A DNA stretch of 39,599 nucleotides. It comes from Planctomycetia bacterium. Its GTDB lineage: Bacteria > Planctomycetota > MHYJ01 > WSZJ01. Below, in pieces: positions 6,509-14,389 of this stretch (positions are counted from its first letter, which is position 1; each line of letters starts with the position of its first letter). The notes under the pieces are model-generated. The model ran no database searches, was not told the DNA's origin, and saw only the letters and a list, made by a program, of their open reading frames with translations. The position numbers and the translations under genes were made by a program. The stretch covers positions 1 to 39,599 of the forward strand of contig JADLHC010000274.1 of the NCBI GenBank assembly GCA_020849035.1. The letters are read 5' to 3'.

Positions 6509-7564
6509 ATGACCGCCATGGGCCGACGTCTGCTCGCCGTTCTCCTCGGAACGGCGCTTCCCGTCCTCGTGCAGGCGGGGGACAAGCTGCCCGCGGATCT
6601 CGAGCCGCTGGAGAAGTCCTTCAAGGAGTCCAGGAAGCCGCGAAAGGAGGCGTACCTCGATGCGCGGCCGCAGTTCGAGAAATACGCGGCGGAGCACGCG
6701 GGGACGGAGGAGGGGCTGCAGGCGCGGCTGTGGGTGCTGCAGAACACGTGGTGGCTGAAGGACGACAAGGGGGCGATGGAGGACGAGGCGGCGAAGATCG
6801 CGGACGGGATCCTGAAGGACTACCCGAAGTCCGACGGGCTCGCGCGGCTGGCGGAGTGGAACTACGTGTTCCGGAAGGAGAAGCACGCGGAGCTGCTGGA
6901 GGCGCTCGCGGCGCCGGAGCAGCCCGCCGCGGTGCGCGCGGCGACGGCGCTGGCCCGGGCGATCCGGCTGCACCGGGCCGGGGAGACGGACAAGGCGCGA
7001 CCCGTCCTGGAGTCGATCGTGGAGAACTTCGGGGAGATCAAGCGCGGCTACACCACGTATGGCGCAATCGCCGGCGCCTACCTCAACGTCCACGACCCCG
7101 ACGACCTTGCGATCGGCAAGCCTGCGCCGGAGATCTCCGGCGTCTCCCCCGACGGCAAGCCGATGAAGCTCTCCGACTACAACGGCCGCGTCGTCGTCAT
7201 CGACTTCTTCGGCGACTGGTGAGGCCCGTGCCGCGGGATGTACGAGCACGAGCGGTCGCTCGTGAAGAGGCTGAAGGACGAGAAGTTCACGCTGCTGGGG
7301 ATCAACAGCGACGATTCGCCGGAGACGTGGGAGGCGGCGGCGAAACGGGAGGAGCTGACGTGGCCGGTGATGTTCGACGGCGGCTCGACGGACGGCCCGA
7401 TCGCGACGCAGTGGGGCGTGCGCGGGTGGCCGACGGTGTACGTGATCGACGCGAAGGGCGTGATCCGATCGAAGGGCGTGCGCGGCGCCGACATGGACGA
7501 GGTGGTGGACGAGCTGCTGGCGGAGATGAAGAAGGAGGAAGGGGGGGCGCAGGTTCCGCGGTGA
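6509..7564 (+). CDS. Secreted TlpA/AhpC-TSA-like redoxin, probable selenoprotein (Sec-Gly-Pro-Cys active site)
   Basis: The gene is read through an in-frame TGA at 7220-7222, giving 351 residues with selenocysteine at position 238. Upstream of the TGA are a signal peptide (MTAMGRRLLAVLLGTALPVL), a TPR-like helical region, and the start of a redoxin domain: GKPAPEISGVSPDGKPMKL, then VVVIDFFGDW. Directly after the TGA the same frame continues GPCRGMYEHE, LLGINSD and GWPTVYVIDAKGVIR, the second half of the thioredoxin fold including the cis-proline. The active site is thus W-U-G-P-C, where relatives have W-C-x-P-C. A SECIS-like hairpin follows. TGA is a normal stop elsewhere here, and tryptophan would not fit this site. 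Likely role: periplasmic or surface thiol-disulfide exchange. The start at 6509 has a GGAGGT site; a GTG at 6482 is the alternative. No selABCD genes are in the window. Confidence 0.85.
7220..7222 (+). other. In-frame TGA, probable selenocysteine codon
   Basis: This TGA interrupts an otherwise continuous redoxin frame exactly at the first position of the CxxC motif (D-W-TGA-G-P-C). A single substitution from TGC or TGT would also produce it, but the hairpin at 7247-7264 argues for recoding. Confidence 0.82.
7247..7264 (+). promoter_or_regulatory. Bacterial SECIS-like hairpin
   Basis: CACGAGC and GCTCGTG form a perfect 7-bp stem around a GGTC loop, 31 bases between the TGA and the loop. Bacterial SECIS elements lie in the coding region just after the UGA and show a short stem with G at the start of a small apical loop. 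The GGUC loop is like that of the E. coli fdhF element, where G and U contact SelB (from memory). I do not see the bulged U described in that stem. Confidence 0.75.
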
Positions 7565-7576
7565 CGCGGTCCGGCG

Positions 7577-8794
7577 TTACTTCTCCGCCTTCTCGACGCA
7601 GACCCCGTAACAGCGATCGTCCTGTCCCCGGACGGTGAGCGACCTGATATCCCCGTCCCGCAGGACCCGGAGGGACAGCGTTTCGCCTTCGCCGATCTCC
7701 AGGAACCAATCCGTGACGTTGATCCCCCTGGTCTCCGTGCCGTCCGGGTTCTTGTGCGTGAAGGCTTCCGTCCTGTTCACGGGCGTCCTGCCGTTGGCCT
7801 CGACGATGAGGTCCCCGCAGCGCAGCCCGGCGGTGTGCCATCTGGACCCGGTCTCCAGGCTCAACACCAGGAACCCGCTGGCCGGAGGGTCGTGGTGGGA
7901 CACCTGGGCACGTGCGCGCCGGCTGAGGTCCTCGCCGGACTCCGGGGCGGAGAGTCGCTTCAGGGCCGCCGTCGCCGCGGCGCCTTCCGTTTCCGCGAGG
8001 GCCTTGAAGAGGACGTTGGAGGCCGGCGTATGGAGGGGCAGGGCGCGGAGGGCGGCCTCGACATCCTCCGCGATCCCGGCCCGCATCCGGTCGGCGACGC
8101 CCTCGCAGAGCGCCAAGGTGACCTCGGGATCGCTTTCTTCGCTCAGGGCCGCCAGGAAGATGTGGGCGGTATCGAGCCCGGAGTGCCTGGCCAGCTCCGC
8201 GATGGCCAGCGCGCGAAAGGCGGGTGGCGACAGCTCGGGGTGGCTCAGGGACCACACCAGCAGGGGGGTCCAGTCCTGCGAGGGCCCCCCGGGGCCGGAG
8301 CCGTTGCTGGGGCCGAGCGCGTACTCGAGGTCGCAGTCGCCGAACTCCCTCGGGTCCTTCTCCGCGTCCTCCAGCAGCAGTTTCGCGATTTCCATCGCCG
8401 TCGGATACCCCGCCTCCCCGAGGGCGACGAGCTTCCGCATCAGGAAGATCAGCCCCTCGCCGTCCCGCTTTGCGATCAGGGCCGCCATTTCGGACCGCAG
8501 CGCGGCCAGCGCCGGGCCCGCGGGGCCCGTCGCGCCGGGGATCGCCGGCCCGGCGGCGGACGGGGGCGCGGCGGCGGTCCCGCGGGGGCGGGCCTCGAGC
8601 GCCGCGACGCGTTCCGCCAGCCGGGCGACCTCCGCCTCGAGCTCGGCGACCCGGGGATTCTGCGCCTGCGGAGCCGGGCTCTCGACGGGGTCCGGCGCGC
8701 GGGCGGCGCGGTGCCCCCGGTCGCGTTCGAGGACCACGCCGACGGACAGCCCGAGGAGGAGGGCCAGCACGGCTGCGAGGGCGAGCGGTTTCAT
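7577..8794 (-). CDS. Membrane-anchored protein with coiled coil, helical repeats and C-terminal PDZ domain
   Basis: A 405-residue product. Residues 4-22 (PLALAAVLALLLGLSVGVV) form a signal anchor; residues 49-70 (VAELEAEVARLAERVAALE) are a short coiled coil; a Pro/Ala/Gly-rich linker follows; the middle is alpha-helical and looks like HEAT-type repeats (LLVWSLSHPELSPPAFRALAIAEL, split by GLDTAHIFLAALSEE). The last 100 residues are a PDZ domain: SGFLVLSLETGSRWHTAGL, GDLIVEANG, then LSLRVLRDGD. There is no protease domain, so it is probably a scaffold or adaptor at the cell surface. The ATG at 8794 places the hydrophobic segment first; a TAGAGT -10-like element lies 38 bases upstream (8833-8838). 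It converges with the selenoprotein gene, 12 bases apart. Confidence 0.8.
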   Translation of the reverse strand: MKPLALAAVLALLLGLSVGVVLERDRGHRAARAPDPVESPAPQAQNPRVAELEAEVARLAERVAALEARPRGTAAAPPSAAGPAIPGATGPAGPALAALRSEMAALIAKRDGEGLIFLMRKLVALGEAGYPTAMEIAKLLLEDAEKDPREFGDCDLEYALGPSNGSGPGGPSQDWTPLLVWSLSHPELSPPAFRALAIAELARHSGLDTAHIFLAALSEESDPEVTLALCEGVADRMRAGIAEDVEAALRALPLHTPASNVLFKALAETEGAAATAALKRLSAPESGEDLSRRARAQVSHHDPPASGFLVLSLETGSRWHTAGLRCGDLIVEANGRTPVNRTEAFTHKNPDGTETRGINVTDWFLEIGEGETLSLRVLRDGDIRSLTVRGQDDRCYGVCVEKAEK

Positions 8795-8902
8795 GGTTTC
8801 AGCGCGGTGCAGGAGAGGTGAAGCGCGACGACACTCTAGGATCGCCTTCTCCCTCAATTCAAGGGCGATGGAGGGCGAGGTCCCGCCGCAGGGCCGGCCG
8901 GC

Positions 8903-9349
8903 TCAGCGCACGCTTCGAAGGACCCAGTTCATCTCGCCGGACGGGTAGTACCACGTGGGGCTCTGGCCGGTGACGCGCAGGCCCGGGCGCCGGCGAGGGG
9001 TGTCCTGGCCGTGCGGCGTGTATTCGATCGTCACGCCGACGACGCTCCACTGCCGCGGCGGGTCCGCGGCGCCGCCCTCCGACGTCTGCTTCCCCTCGCC
9101 CAGGCCGGTCAGGCGATACCCGTCGGGGGAGAGCGTCAGCGTCGAGCCTTCGAGGGACCACGTCCCCGCTTCCGAGGAGGACGCCGCCGTGATGTCCGCC
9201 CTGGAGTTGCCGGACCGGATCGCGCCGCCGCCGGCGGAGAGGTGGTAGCGGCCGCCGGCCTCGATGCGGAGGACGATGTGGCGGTGGTCGTCGCACCACG
9301 TGCCCGCGAGCGGAACGCTCACCCCCTCCGGCTGCGGGGGACAGGTCAC
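8903..9349 (-). CDS. Lipocalin-like small protein, hypothetical
   Basis: A 148-residue product with a beta-rich pattern: PLAGTWCDDHRHIVLRIEAG, then GRYHLSAGG, then AGTWSLEGSTLTLSPDGYRL. The repeated G-T-W / G-x-W with a following strand is the look of small lipocalin-like or META-type domains that report as hypothetical proteins. No signal peptide is visible. I chose the GTG at 9349 rather than the ATG at 9358 because a TACGAT -10-like element overlaps that ATG and lies 7 bases from the GTG, matching the spacing of other genes here. It lies 108 bases upstream of the PDZ gene on the same strand, and the two may be co-transcribed. Confidence 0.65.
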   Translation of the reverse strand: MTCPPQPEGVSVPLAGTWCDDHRHIVLRIEAGGRYHLSAGGGAIRSGNSRADITAASSSEAGTWSLEGSTLTLSPDGYRLTGLGEGKQTSEGGAADPPRQWSVVGVTIEYTPHGQDTPRRRPGLRVTGQSPTWYYPSGEMNWVLRSVR

Positions 9350-9356
9350 TGAGGGC

Positions 9357-9362
9357 ATCGTA
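9357..9362 (-). promoter_or_regulatory. Promoter -10-like element (TACGAT) deciding the start of the lipocalin-like gene
   Basis: TACGAT on the minus strand overlaps the first in-frame ATG and is 7 bases from the GTG at 9349, which favours the GTG. Confidence 0.35.
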
Positions 9363-9465
9363 GGCCCTTCGGTCCGCCGGAGGCAAGGCCGTCCGGGCGC
9401 GGGGGTGCCGGGTCAGGTTCCCCTCGGAAGCCACCGCAATTCCTGACACTCGCCCCCGGCGCGCC

Positions 9466-10548
9466 CTACTTCCTGTCCGGAACTTCCGGCCGCAGGATTT
9501 CCGAAGAGCCGTCCGACCTCCCCACGGCGACCCACGTCGAGTCCGGCGACCAGAGGAGGCACGAGACGCGCGGGCTCGTGTCCTTGACCTGTGTGTGGCC
9601 GAGGTGCGCGAAGAGCGCCGCGCTGGCGACATCCAGGACTCTCACCGCCCCATCCTCGAGCCCGAGGGCGACGTACTTGCCGTCGGGGCTGAACCGCGCG
9701 ACCGCGAACTTCGAGGCCGGCGCCGTGGCCCACTCGAGCTTCTCGTCCTGCTTCGGCTCGACCGGCCCGAACGCCTTCCCGTCGGCCGTCAGCGCCCAGA
9801 CGCGGCCGTCGGGGCCCTCGACCGGCGCGCGCCCGTTGCCGAGGCGTTTCATGGCGCCGGTCTCGATGTCCCAGCGCAGGACTTCGGACGGCTCACCGGA
9901 AGCGGCCATCCAGGATTTTCCGTCCCTGCTCCACGCGCCGTCGAGGGGAAGCCGCTTGCCGGCGCCGTCGAGAGCGCGGAGGCGCTTCCAGTCCCTGGCG
10001 TCATAGACGGCGATTTCCTGGTTGAAGCCGGACAGGACGAGGTGGACCTTGTCAGGGGAGGCGGAGAGGCGGGCTGAGGTATTGAAGCTGCGGACGGTGG
10101 GGTCCTTGACCAGGCTCCGGGTTTCCGCGACCTCGTTCTTCTCGAGGTCGAGGCGGCGGACCGTAGTGTTCATGGCCTCGAGGGCCCAGAGGGTGCCGTC
10201 GGGGAGCCAGGCGATGTCGCTGGGGGAGCCGTCCAGGGGGACTTTCCCCGTCACGCGGCCCGTCGCGATGTCGTAGAGGTGCACGGCGACGAAGTCTGCG
10301 CTCGAGGTGCCCAGGCCACCACCGCCCAGGTTGACCATGCCGACCGCGAGGCGCTTTCCGTCGGGGGAGAGAACGATGTTGCTGACGCCGCGGCGGACGA
10401 TCCGGACCTCGGTCTTGCCCGGGACCGGGGCGTCCTCCGGGGGCGCGCTCTCGGTGATCGTCGTGACGCGCTGTTCCTGCGCCGGGACAGGCAGGGCGAG
10501 GGCGGCGAGCCAGGTTCCTGCGAGCACGACGGCGCTGAGTGTTCTCAT
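9466..10548 (-). CDS. Secreted WD40-like beta-propeller protein
   Basis: A 360-residue product with a signal peptide (MRTLSAVVLAGTWLAALALP, cleavage near PAQA/PAQE) and repeated beta-propeller blades. Blade signatures with an SPDGK turn are visible three times (VLSPDGKRLAVGM; ARFSPDGKYVALGLEDGAV; LLWSPDSTWVAVGRSDGS), with further weaker ones such as AWSRDGKSWMAASGEP and AWLPDGTLWAL. This is the WD40/YVTN type of propeller, and such proteins usually act as binding scaffolds. No catalytic motif is seen. It begins 46 bases after the stop of the CotH gene on the same strand, but it has its own TTGAAC/18/TAGAGT promoter with the -10 element 8 bases from the ATG. Confidence 0.82.
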   Translation of the reverse strand: MRTLSAVVLAGTWLAALALPVPAQEQRVTTITESAPPEDAPVPGKTEVRIVRRGVSNIVLSPDGKRLAVGMVNLGGGGLGTSSADFVAVHLYDIATGRVTGKVPLDGSPSDIAWLPDGTLWALEAMNTTVRRLDLEKNEVAETRSLVKDPTVRSFNTSARLSASPDKVHLVLSGFNQEIAVYDARDWKRLRALDGAGKRLPLDGAWSRDGKSWMAASGEPSEVLRWDIETGAMKRLGNGRAPVEGPDGRVWALTADGKAFGPVEPKQDEKLEWATAPASKFAVARFSPDGKYVALGLEDGAVRVLDVASAALFAHLGHTQVKDTSPRVSCLLWSPDSTWVAVGRSDGSSEILRPEVPDRK

Positions 10549-10556
10549 GGGGAGGC

Positions 10557-10562
10557 ACTCTA
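10557..10562 (-). promoter_or_regulatory. Promoter -10 element (TAGAGT) of the WD40-like gene
   Basis: TAGAGT on the minus strand lies 8 bases before the ATG at 10548, with TTGAAC (10581-10586) 18 bases upstream of it. This is one of the best -35/-10 pairs in the window, with almost no room for a leader. Confidence 0.6.
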
Positions 10563-10594
10563 GGCCCGCCGAGGGGCGCCGTTCAAGCGCCGCG

Positions 10595-11953
10595 CTACTT
10601 CGGCGGCGGCCCCGGCGGGCGCCCGCCTCCCGGAGGTCCACCCCCGGGCGGCCCGCCGCCCGGCGGCCCCATGCGGCCCTCCAGCTTCTCGCCCTTCGCC
10701 TTCCCGGCAAGCTGCTTCAGGATCGAATCCACGCGCCGCTCCACGAACGGCTTGAGGCCGAAGATCTTCGACTGCATCGGGCCCATCTGGCCGCCGGCGA
10801 GGTCCTCGGACAGGTTCTTCGTGAGCTGGTCGGTCGGGTACATCTTGAGCGTGTCCTTCGCCGCGGCGTCGCGCGTCAGTTTCGCGAGCGCGTCTATCTT
10901 CGCGGTCATCGCCTTCGGGGCGAACTCCTTCGCGCAGAGATCCTTCAGCGCCGCGAGGTACTTCGCGCGGAGCGCGGGCACCGCGACGAAGCGCTCGATG
11001 AGCTTCTTCGACCCGGCGTGCGGGGCGTAGATGTCCCACGCGAGGTGATCTTCCGGCGGGCCCATCTGGAAGTTCCCGAACGCCTCGTTCAGATCCCACG
11101 GGACCAGCACGAACTTCCCCGTCTTCGGGTTGTCGTAAAGGTAGAAGTTGTGTCCCGTTCCCGCGTAGCTGTCGAGGTTCACCAGCGCCGACGTCGCCGC
11201 CAGCCACTTCGCAAACCCGTCGCAGTCCAGCCACGCCGTGAGGTCGCTCCTCCCGTCGGCGACCGCGGCCGCGAACTTCACGAACCGCGACCGGTCGTTC
11301 TTCTTCTCGTTCGTCTTCAGCTCCACGCACTTCTCGTCCGCGATCCGCGCCTCGTCCACGCGCTCGAACAGGTCCTGCATCCCCTCGATCTTGTAGAGGT
11401 TGCCGTCGTGGTTGCCGAAGCGCTCGTCGAGGAACGTCTCGTCCACGTGCTCGACGAGCGTGTAGAGGCCGAGCAGGCGCTTCTCCGACTTCCCCTTCGC
11501 CGTCACGAACACCTGCGCGAACGCCGCGCGGGACGCCGGGAGGCCGATGGCGCGGTGCAGGTCGTAGGCGAGCTTTTCGCGCAGGAGCGTCGGGTCCTTG
11601 AACCCGTTGTTGAGGACGAGCATGCGGAGGCCATGGAAGCGCTGCTTCCCGTCGTACTCGGCGAAGTCGATCTTGAACGGCTTCTTGTCGGAGCGGATGC
11701 CGGAGGAGGAATTCCCCTTTTCGCGGATGCCGACGCCGGCGACCTTCTCGCCGTCGATCTCGACGTCCCCCTTGACCCACTCGAACGGCTTCCGGCCGAT
11801 GCGGTCCCAGTCGTCGCCTTCGACGATGAGGTGGACGTCGTGGACGCGCCTGTCGTCGAAGACGGGCTCGTAGTCGACGGTGCGCGTCGCGGGCTGCTGG
11901 GCGGCGGCGAGGGAGGCGGCAAGCAGAAGGGCGGCGAGGGGGCGGAGCGTCAT
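10595..11953 (-). CDS. CotH-kinase family secreted protein with Pro/Gly-rich tail
   Basis: A 452-residue product: signal peptide (MTLRPLAALLLAASLAAAQQ), then a CotH-kinase-like domain filling most of the protein. Typical segments are VHDVHLIVEGDDWDRI, GIREKGNSSSG followed by KKPFKIDF, LVLNNGFKDPTLLREKLAY, LLGLYTLVEHVDETFL, and LVPWDLNEAFGNF. CotH is known in Bacillus spores as a protein kinase of coat proteins, and CotH-like domains are common in secreted proteins of planctomycetes, where targets are unknown. The last 30 residues are Gly-Pro-rich (repeats of PPGGG), probably disordered. The open frame runs another 454 codons upstream across the AsmA-like gene, but the signal peptide and a TATTCT -10-like element 7 bases upstream place the start at 11953. 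Confidence 0.88.
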   Translation of the reverse strand: MTLRPLAALLLAASLAAAQQPATRTVDYEPVFDDRRVHDVHLIVEGDDWDRIGRKPFEWVKGDVEIDGEKVAGVGIREKGNSSSGIRSDKKPFKIDFAEYDGKQRFHGLRMLVLNNGFKDPTLLREKLAYDLHRAIGLPASRAAFAQVFVTAKGKSEKRLLGLYTLVEHVDETFLDERFGNHDGNLYKIEGMQDLFERVDEARIADEKCVELKTNEKKNDRSRFVKFAAAVADGRSDLTAWLDCDGFAKWLAATSALVNLDSYAGTGHNFYLYDNPKTGKFVLVPWDLNEAFGNFQMGPPEDHLAWDIYAPHAGSKKLIERFVAVPALRAKYLAALKDLCAKEFAPKAMTAKIDALAKLTRDAAAKDTLKMYPTDQLTKNLSEDLAGGQMGPMQSKIFGLKPFVERRVDSILKQLAGKAKGEKLEGRMGPPGGGPPGGGPPGGGRPPGPPPK

Positions 11954-11960
11954 CGGCGGG

Positions 11961-11966
11961 AGAATA
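11961..11966 (-). promoter_or_regulatory. Promoter -10-like element (TATTCT) of the CotH gene
   Basis: TATTCT on the minus strand lies 7 bases before the ATG at 11953. The match is partial (4 of 6) but the spacing fits the window's pattern. Confidence 0.35.
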
Positions 11967-12032
11967 ACGCACGGGAGCCGTGGAAATTGCGGGAGGCTTC
12001 CGGTTGCCGTTGCCCGCGGCCCGCGCTTGCGA

Positions 12033-12038
12033 CAGAAT
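12033..12038 (+). promoter_or_regulatory. Promoter -10-like element (CAGAAT) of the AsmA-like gene
   Basis: CAGAAT lies 6 bases before the ATG at 12045, with TTGCCC (12010-12015) 17 bases upstream as a -35. Confidence 0.45.
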
Positions 12039-12044
12039 CCGGGG

Positions 12045-14324
12045 ATGAACGAGACACCCGAAAACGCCGCTCCCGACGCCGATCCCGGCCGCGCGGAGCT
12101 CCTCAAGCAGACGGCGCCGCCGCCGAAGAAGAAGCGCCGGATCGTGCTGAAGCTCGCGATCGCGGCGCCGGTGCTGCTGGCGCTGCTCGTGCTGCTGGGG
12201 CCGACGCTCGCCTCGACGGGCCCCGTGCGCCGGCGCATCGAAAGCGAGGCGCAGGCCGCGACGGGGCGCCGCGTGACCCTCGAGGACCACTCGCTGGGCT
12301 GGTGGGCCCCCGCGACGATGGAGAACTTCGTGATGTACGAGAAGGACGGCACCACGCCCTTCCTCAAGATCGGGAAGATCTCCGTCAAGTTGGACATCGG
12401 GCCGCTTCTCGACTCGAACGTCGTTCTGAGGACCTTCGAGATGTCGGGGGTCGAGGTGCGGATCGTGCGCCGGAAGGACGGGACGCTGTCGACGGACGAC
12501 ATCGGGCCGGCGGAGAAGGCGGGGGAGAAGAAGCCGGCGCCGTCCGGGGGCGGCGAAGGCGCGGGCGGGACGTTCGCGATGGGTACGGTGACGATCCGGG
12601 ACGTGGCGGTGACGTTCGTGGACGAGGCCGCGGGGTCGACGTACCGCGTGACGGGCCTGACGGTGACGGCGAAGCCCGGCGCGACGCCCGACGAGATCGC
12701 GGCCGAGGTGGCCGGGAAGATCCAGGCGGGGAACGCCCCGCCGGGCGAGCTGAACGTGAAGGCGACGGTGCTGGCGCTGTCGGGCGGGAAGCCGCGGAAG
12801 GAGATCGCCGCGGACGCGACGGTGGAGCTGAAGGGGCTGGACGTGGCGGCGATGATGCCGATGACCGGCGTGGAGTGGTCGACGGGAGCGGTCGGGGGGA
12901 CGGTGAAGGCGAAGTTGCTGCCTTCGGGCGACGTCGACGCGGCCGTGGACCTCAAGGTGCCGTTCTTCAAGTGGGGCGACCCCGGCGCAGCGCCGCTCGT
13001 CGCGACGCCGGTCCAGCTTGCGCAGGAGGTCTCGTGGCGCAAGTCCGACGGCCGCATCGAGCTCAAGCCCGGCGGGCGCGTCCAGATGAACGGCTGCGAC
13101 GTGCAGGCGCAGGGATCCCTCGCCGCCGACGGGCCGGTCGACCTCCTCGTGAAGTTCGACGCGGAGATGGCGAAACTGCGCGAGGTCCTTCCGGGTTCGC
13201 TCGCCGACCAGGACGTGAAGGGACCGCTACGGACGAACTGGGTCGTGAAAGGCCCGTCGCTCGACGTGCTCGACCTGCAGGGAACCGCGACGCTCACGTC
13301 GACCCAGCTCCCCACCGACTACACCTACGCGACGACCGCCGAGGACGGGAAGAAGACGTACTTCCGCGTCCCGAACCCCGGGAACCTGACCGTGCGCGTG
13401 AAAGGCAGCTACGACGGCGTGCGGCGGAAGACGCGCTCGGAACGGGAGCCGGGCCGTGAGTGGGCCTCGCTCGACGGGATCTTCATGGACGTCACCGTGG
13501 AGTCCCCCTGGATCATCTCGGACGCCGCGGACATCAAGCAGCTCGTGATCGACATCAACCTCAAGGAGCAGGCATGCGACCTGCGCCACCTCGACTTCCG
13601 CATCAACGACGGCGAGGTGAAATGCGCCGGCCGCGCCTCGCTCGACTCGAAGGAGCCCGCGTGGACGTTCCGCACGACCGCCGGCGACAAGCCGGTGAAG
13701 TACTCGTATCTCTTCAGCAGCGTCGCCTCCCTCGTGAACCCGGCGCTCTACTCCGAGCAGAAAGGCCAGGTCGAGGCGGCGATGGCGTGGGACGTGGCGC
13801 TGAGAGGGGAGGGATTCGACATGGACGCGCTGCGCAAATCGCTGGAGGGCGAGGGCTCGCTCGGCCTGCGGAACATCACGCTCGCCGGGTCGCCGCTGTT
13901 CACCGAGCTGTACTCGAAGCTCCAGCTGACGAAGCAGACGACGTTCTCCTACTCGCTCATGGACCAGAAGTTCCACATCAGCGCGGGGAAGATCCTGAAC
14001 GACTTTTCGAAGTGGCAGGGGGACGCCAAGGAGGCGGACATCACGATCTCCGGCGAGACCGACTTCGACGGGAACATGAAGCAGAAGATCACGGTGAGCG
14101 GCGACCCGACCGCGCGCTGGGGCAAGAAGACGGGCGCCGTGGTGGACGTCTTCAACAAGGCGGGCGGGCTTCCGCTCGGCGGCACGGTGTCGGACCCGAA
14201 GATCGACATCGACTTCGAGAAGGCCCTGCAGGGCGCGTTGAAGGGCGTGCTCGAGAACCCGGACGTGAAAGAGAAGGTGGACGACCTGCTCGACGACATC
14301 TTCAAAAAGAAGAAAAAGAAGTAA
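12045..14324 (+). CDS. AsmA-like inner-membrane protein
   Basis: A 759-residue protein with a cytoplasmic basic stretch (KKKRRIVLK, about residues 28-36), one transmembrane helix (LAIAAPVLLALLVLLGPTLA, about 37-56), and a long periplasmic region of beta-type sequence. The first part after the helix (RRRIESEAQAATGRRVTLED, then a short strand series LKIGKISVKLDIGPLL) has the pattern at the start of AsmA/DUF748-type proteins. The C-terminal part (GDAKEADITISGETDFDGNM, then ISVSG-like strands and GGTVSDPKIDIDFE) resembles the AsmA C-terminal domain. AsmA-like proteins are bridge-like lipid carriers between membranes in other bacteria, so a role in envelope lipid traffic is likely by family. The protein ends in six lysines. 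It is transcribed away from the CotH gene and stops before a strong terminator. Confidence 0.8.
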   Translation: MNETPENAAPDADPGRAELLKQTAPPPKKKRRIVLKLAIAAPVLLALLVLLGPTLASTGPVRRRIESEAQAATGRRVTLEDHSLGWWAPATMENFVMYEKDGTTPFLKIGKISVKLDIGPLLDSNVVLRTFEMSGVEVRIVRRKDGTLSTDDIGPAEKAGEKKPAPSGGGEGAGGTFAMGTVTIRDVAVTFVDEAAGSTYRVTGLTVTAKPGATPDEIAAEVAGKIQAGNAPPGELNVKATVLALSGGKPRKEIAADATVELKGLDVAAMMPMTGVEWSTGAVGGTVKAKLLPSGDVDAAVDLKVPFFKWGDPGAAPLVATPVQLAQEVSWRKSDGRIELKPGGRVQMNGCDVQAQGSLAADGPVDLLVKFDAEMAKLREVLPGSLADQDVKGPLRTNWVVKGPSLDVLDLQGTATLTSTQLPTDYTYATTAEDGKKTYFRVPNPGNLTVRVKGSYDGVRRKTRSEREPGREWASLDGIFMDVTVESPWIISDAADIKQLVIDINLKEQACDLRHLDFRINDGEVKCAGRASLDSKEPAWTFRTTAGDKPVKYSYLFSSVASLVNPALYSEQKGQVEAAMAWDVALRGEGFDMDALRKSLEGEGSLGLRNITLAGSPLFTELYSKLQLTKQTTFSYSLMDQKFHISAGKILNDFSKWQGDAKEADITISGETDFDGNMKQKITVSGDPTARWGKKTGAVVDVFNKAGGLPLGGTVSDPKIDIDFEKALQGALKGVLENPDVKEKVDDLLDDIFKKKKKK

Positions 14325-14342
14325 CGGACGACGCCGGAACGA

Positions 14343-14369
14343 AAACGCCGCCCGTGCAGGGCGGCGTTT
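14343..14369. terminator. Bidirectional intrinsic terminator
   Basis: AAACGCCGCCC and GGGCGGCGTTT form a perfect 11-bp stem with a GTGCA loop, ending in TTTC on one strand and preceded by AAAA on the other. It sits between the AsmA-like gene and the converging zinc-ribbon gene and can serve both. Confidence 0.85.
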
Positions 14370-14389
14370 CGGTTCTCCGGGACCGCGGA

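Noticed and set aside
7220-7222. TGA read as tryptophan (alternative genetic code)
   Set aside because: Many genes in the window end in TGA at sensible places (for example barstar, hpt and the redoxin itself at 7562-7564), tryptophan is written TGG throughout, and Trp would not fit the first position of a CxxC motif.
10595-10690. GC-rich repeats as a CRISPR or satellite
   Set aside because: They encode the Gly-Pro tail of the CotH protein in frame and have no spacer structure.
11954-13315. N-terminal extension of the CotH protein by 454 codons
   Set aside because: The extension is antisense to the AsmA-like gene, and a signal peptide begins exactly at 11953.
10307-13459. Very long open frame (1050 codons) on the plus strand across the CotH and AsmA-like genes
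   Set aside because: It is antisense to CotH and in a wrong frame over the AsmA-like gene; its product is Arg/Ala-rich without any recognisable motif. Long spurious frames are expected at this G+C content.
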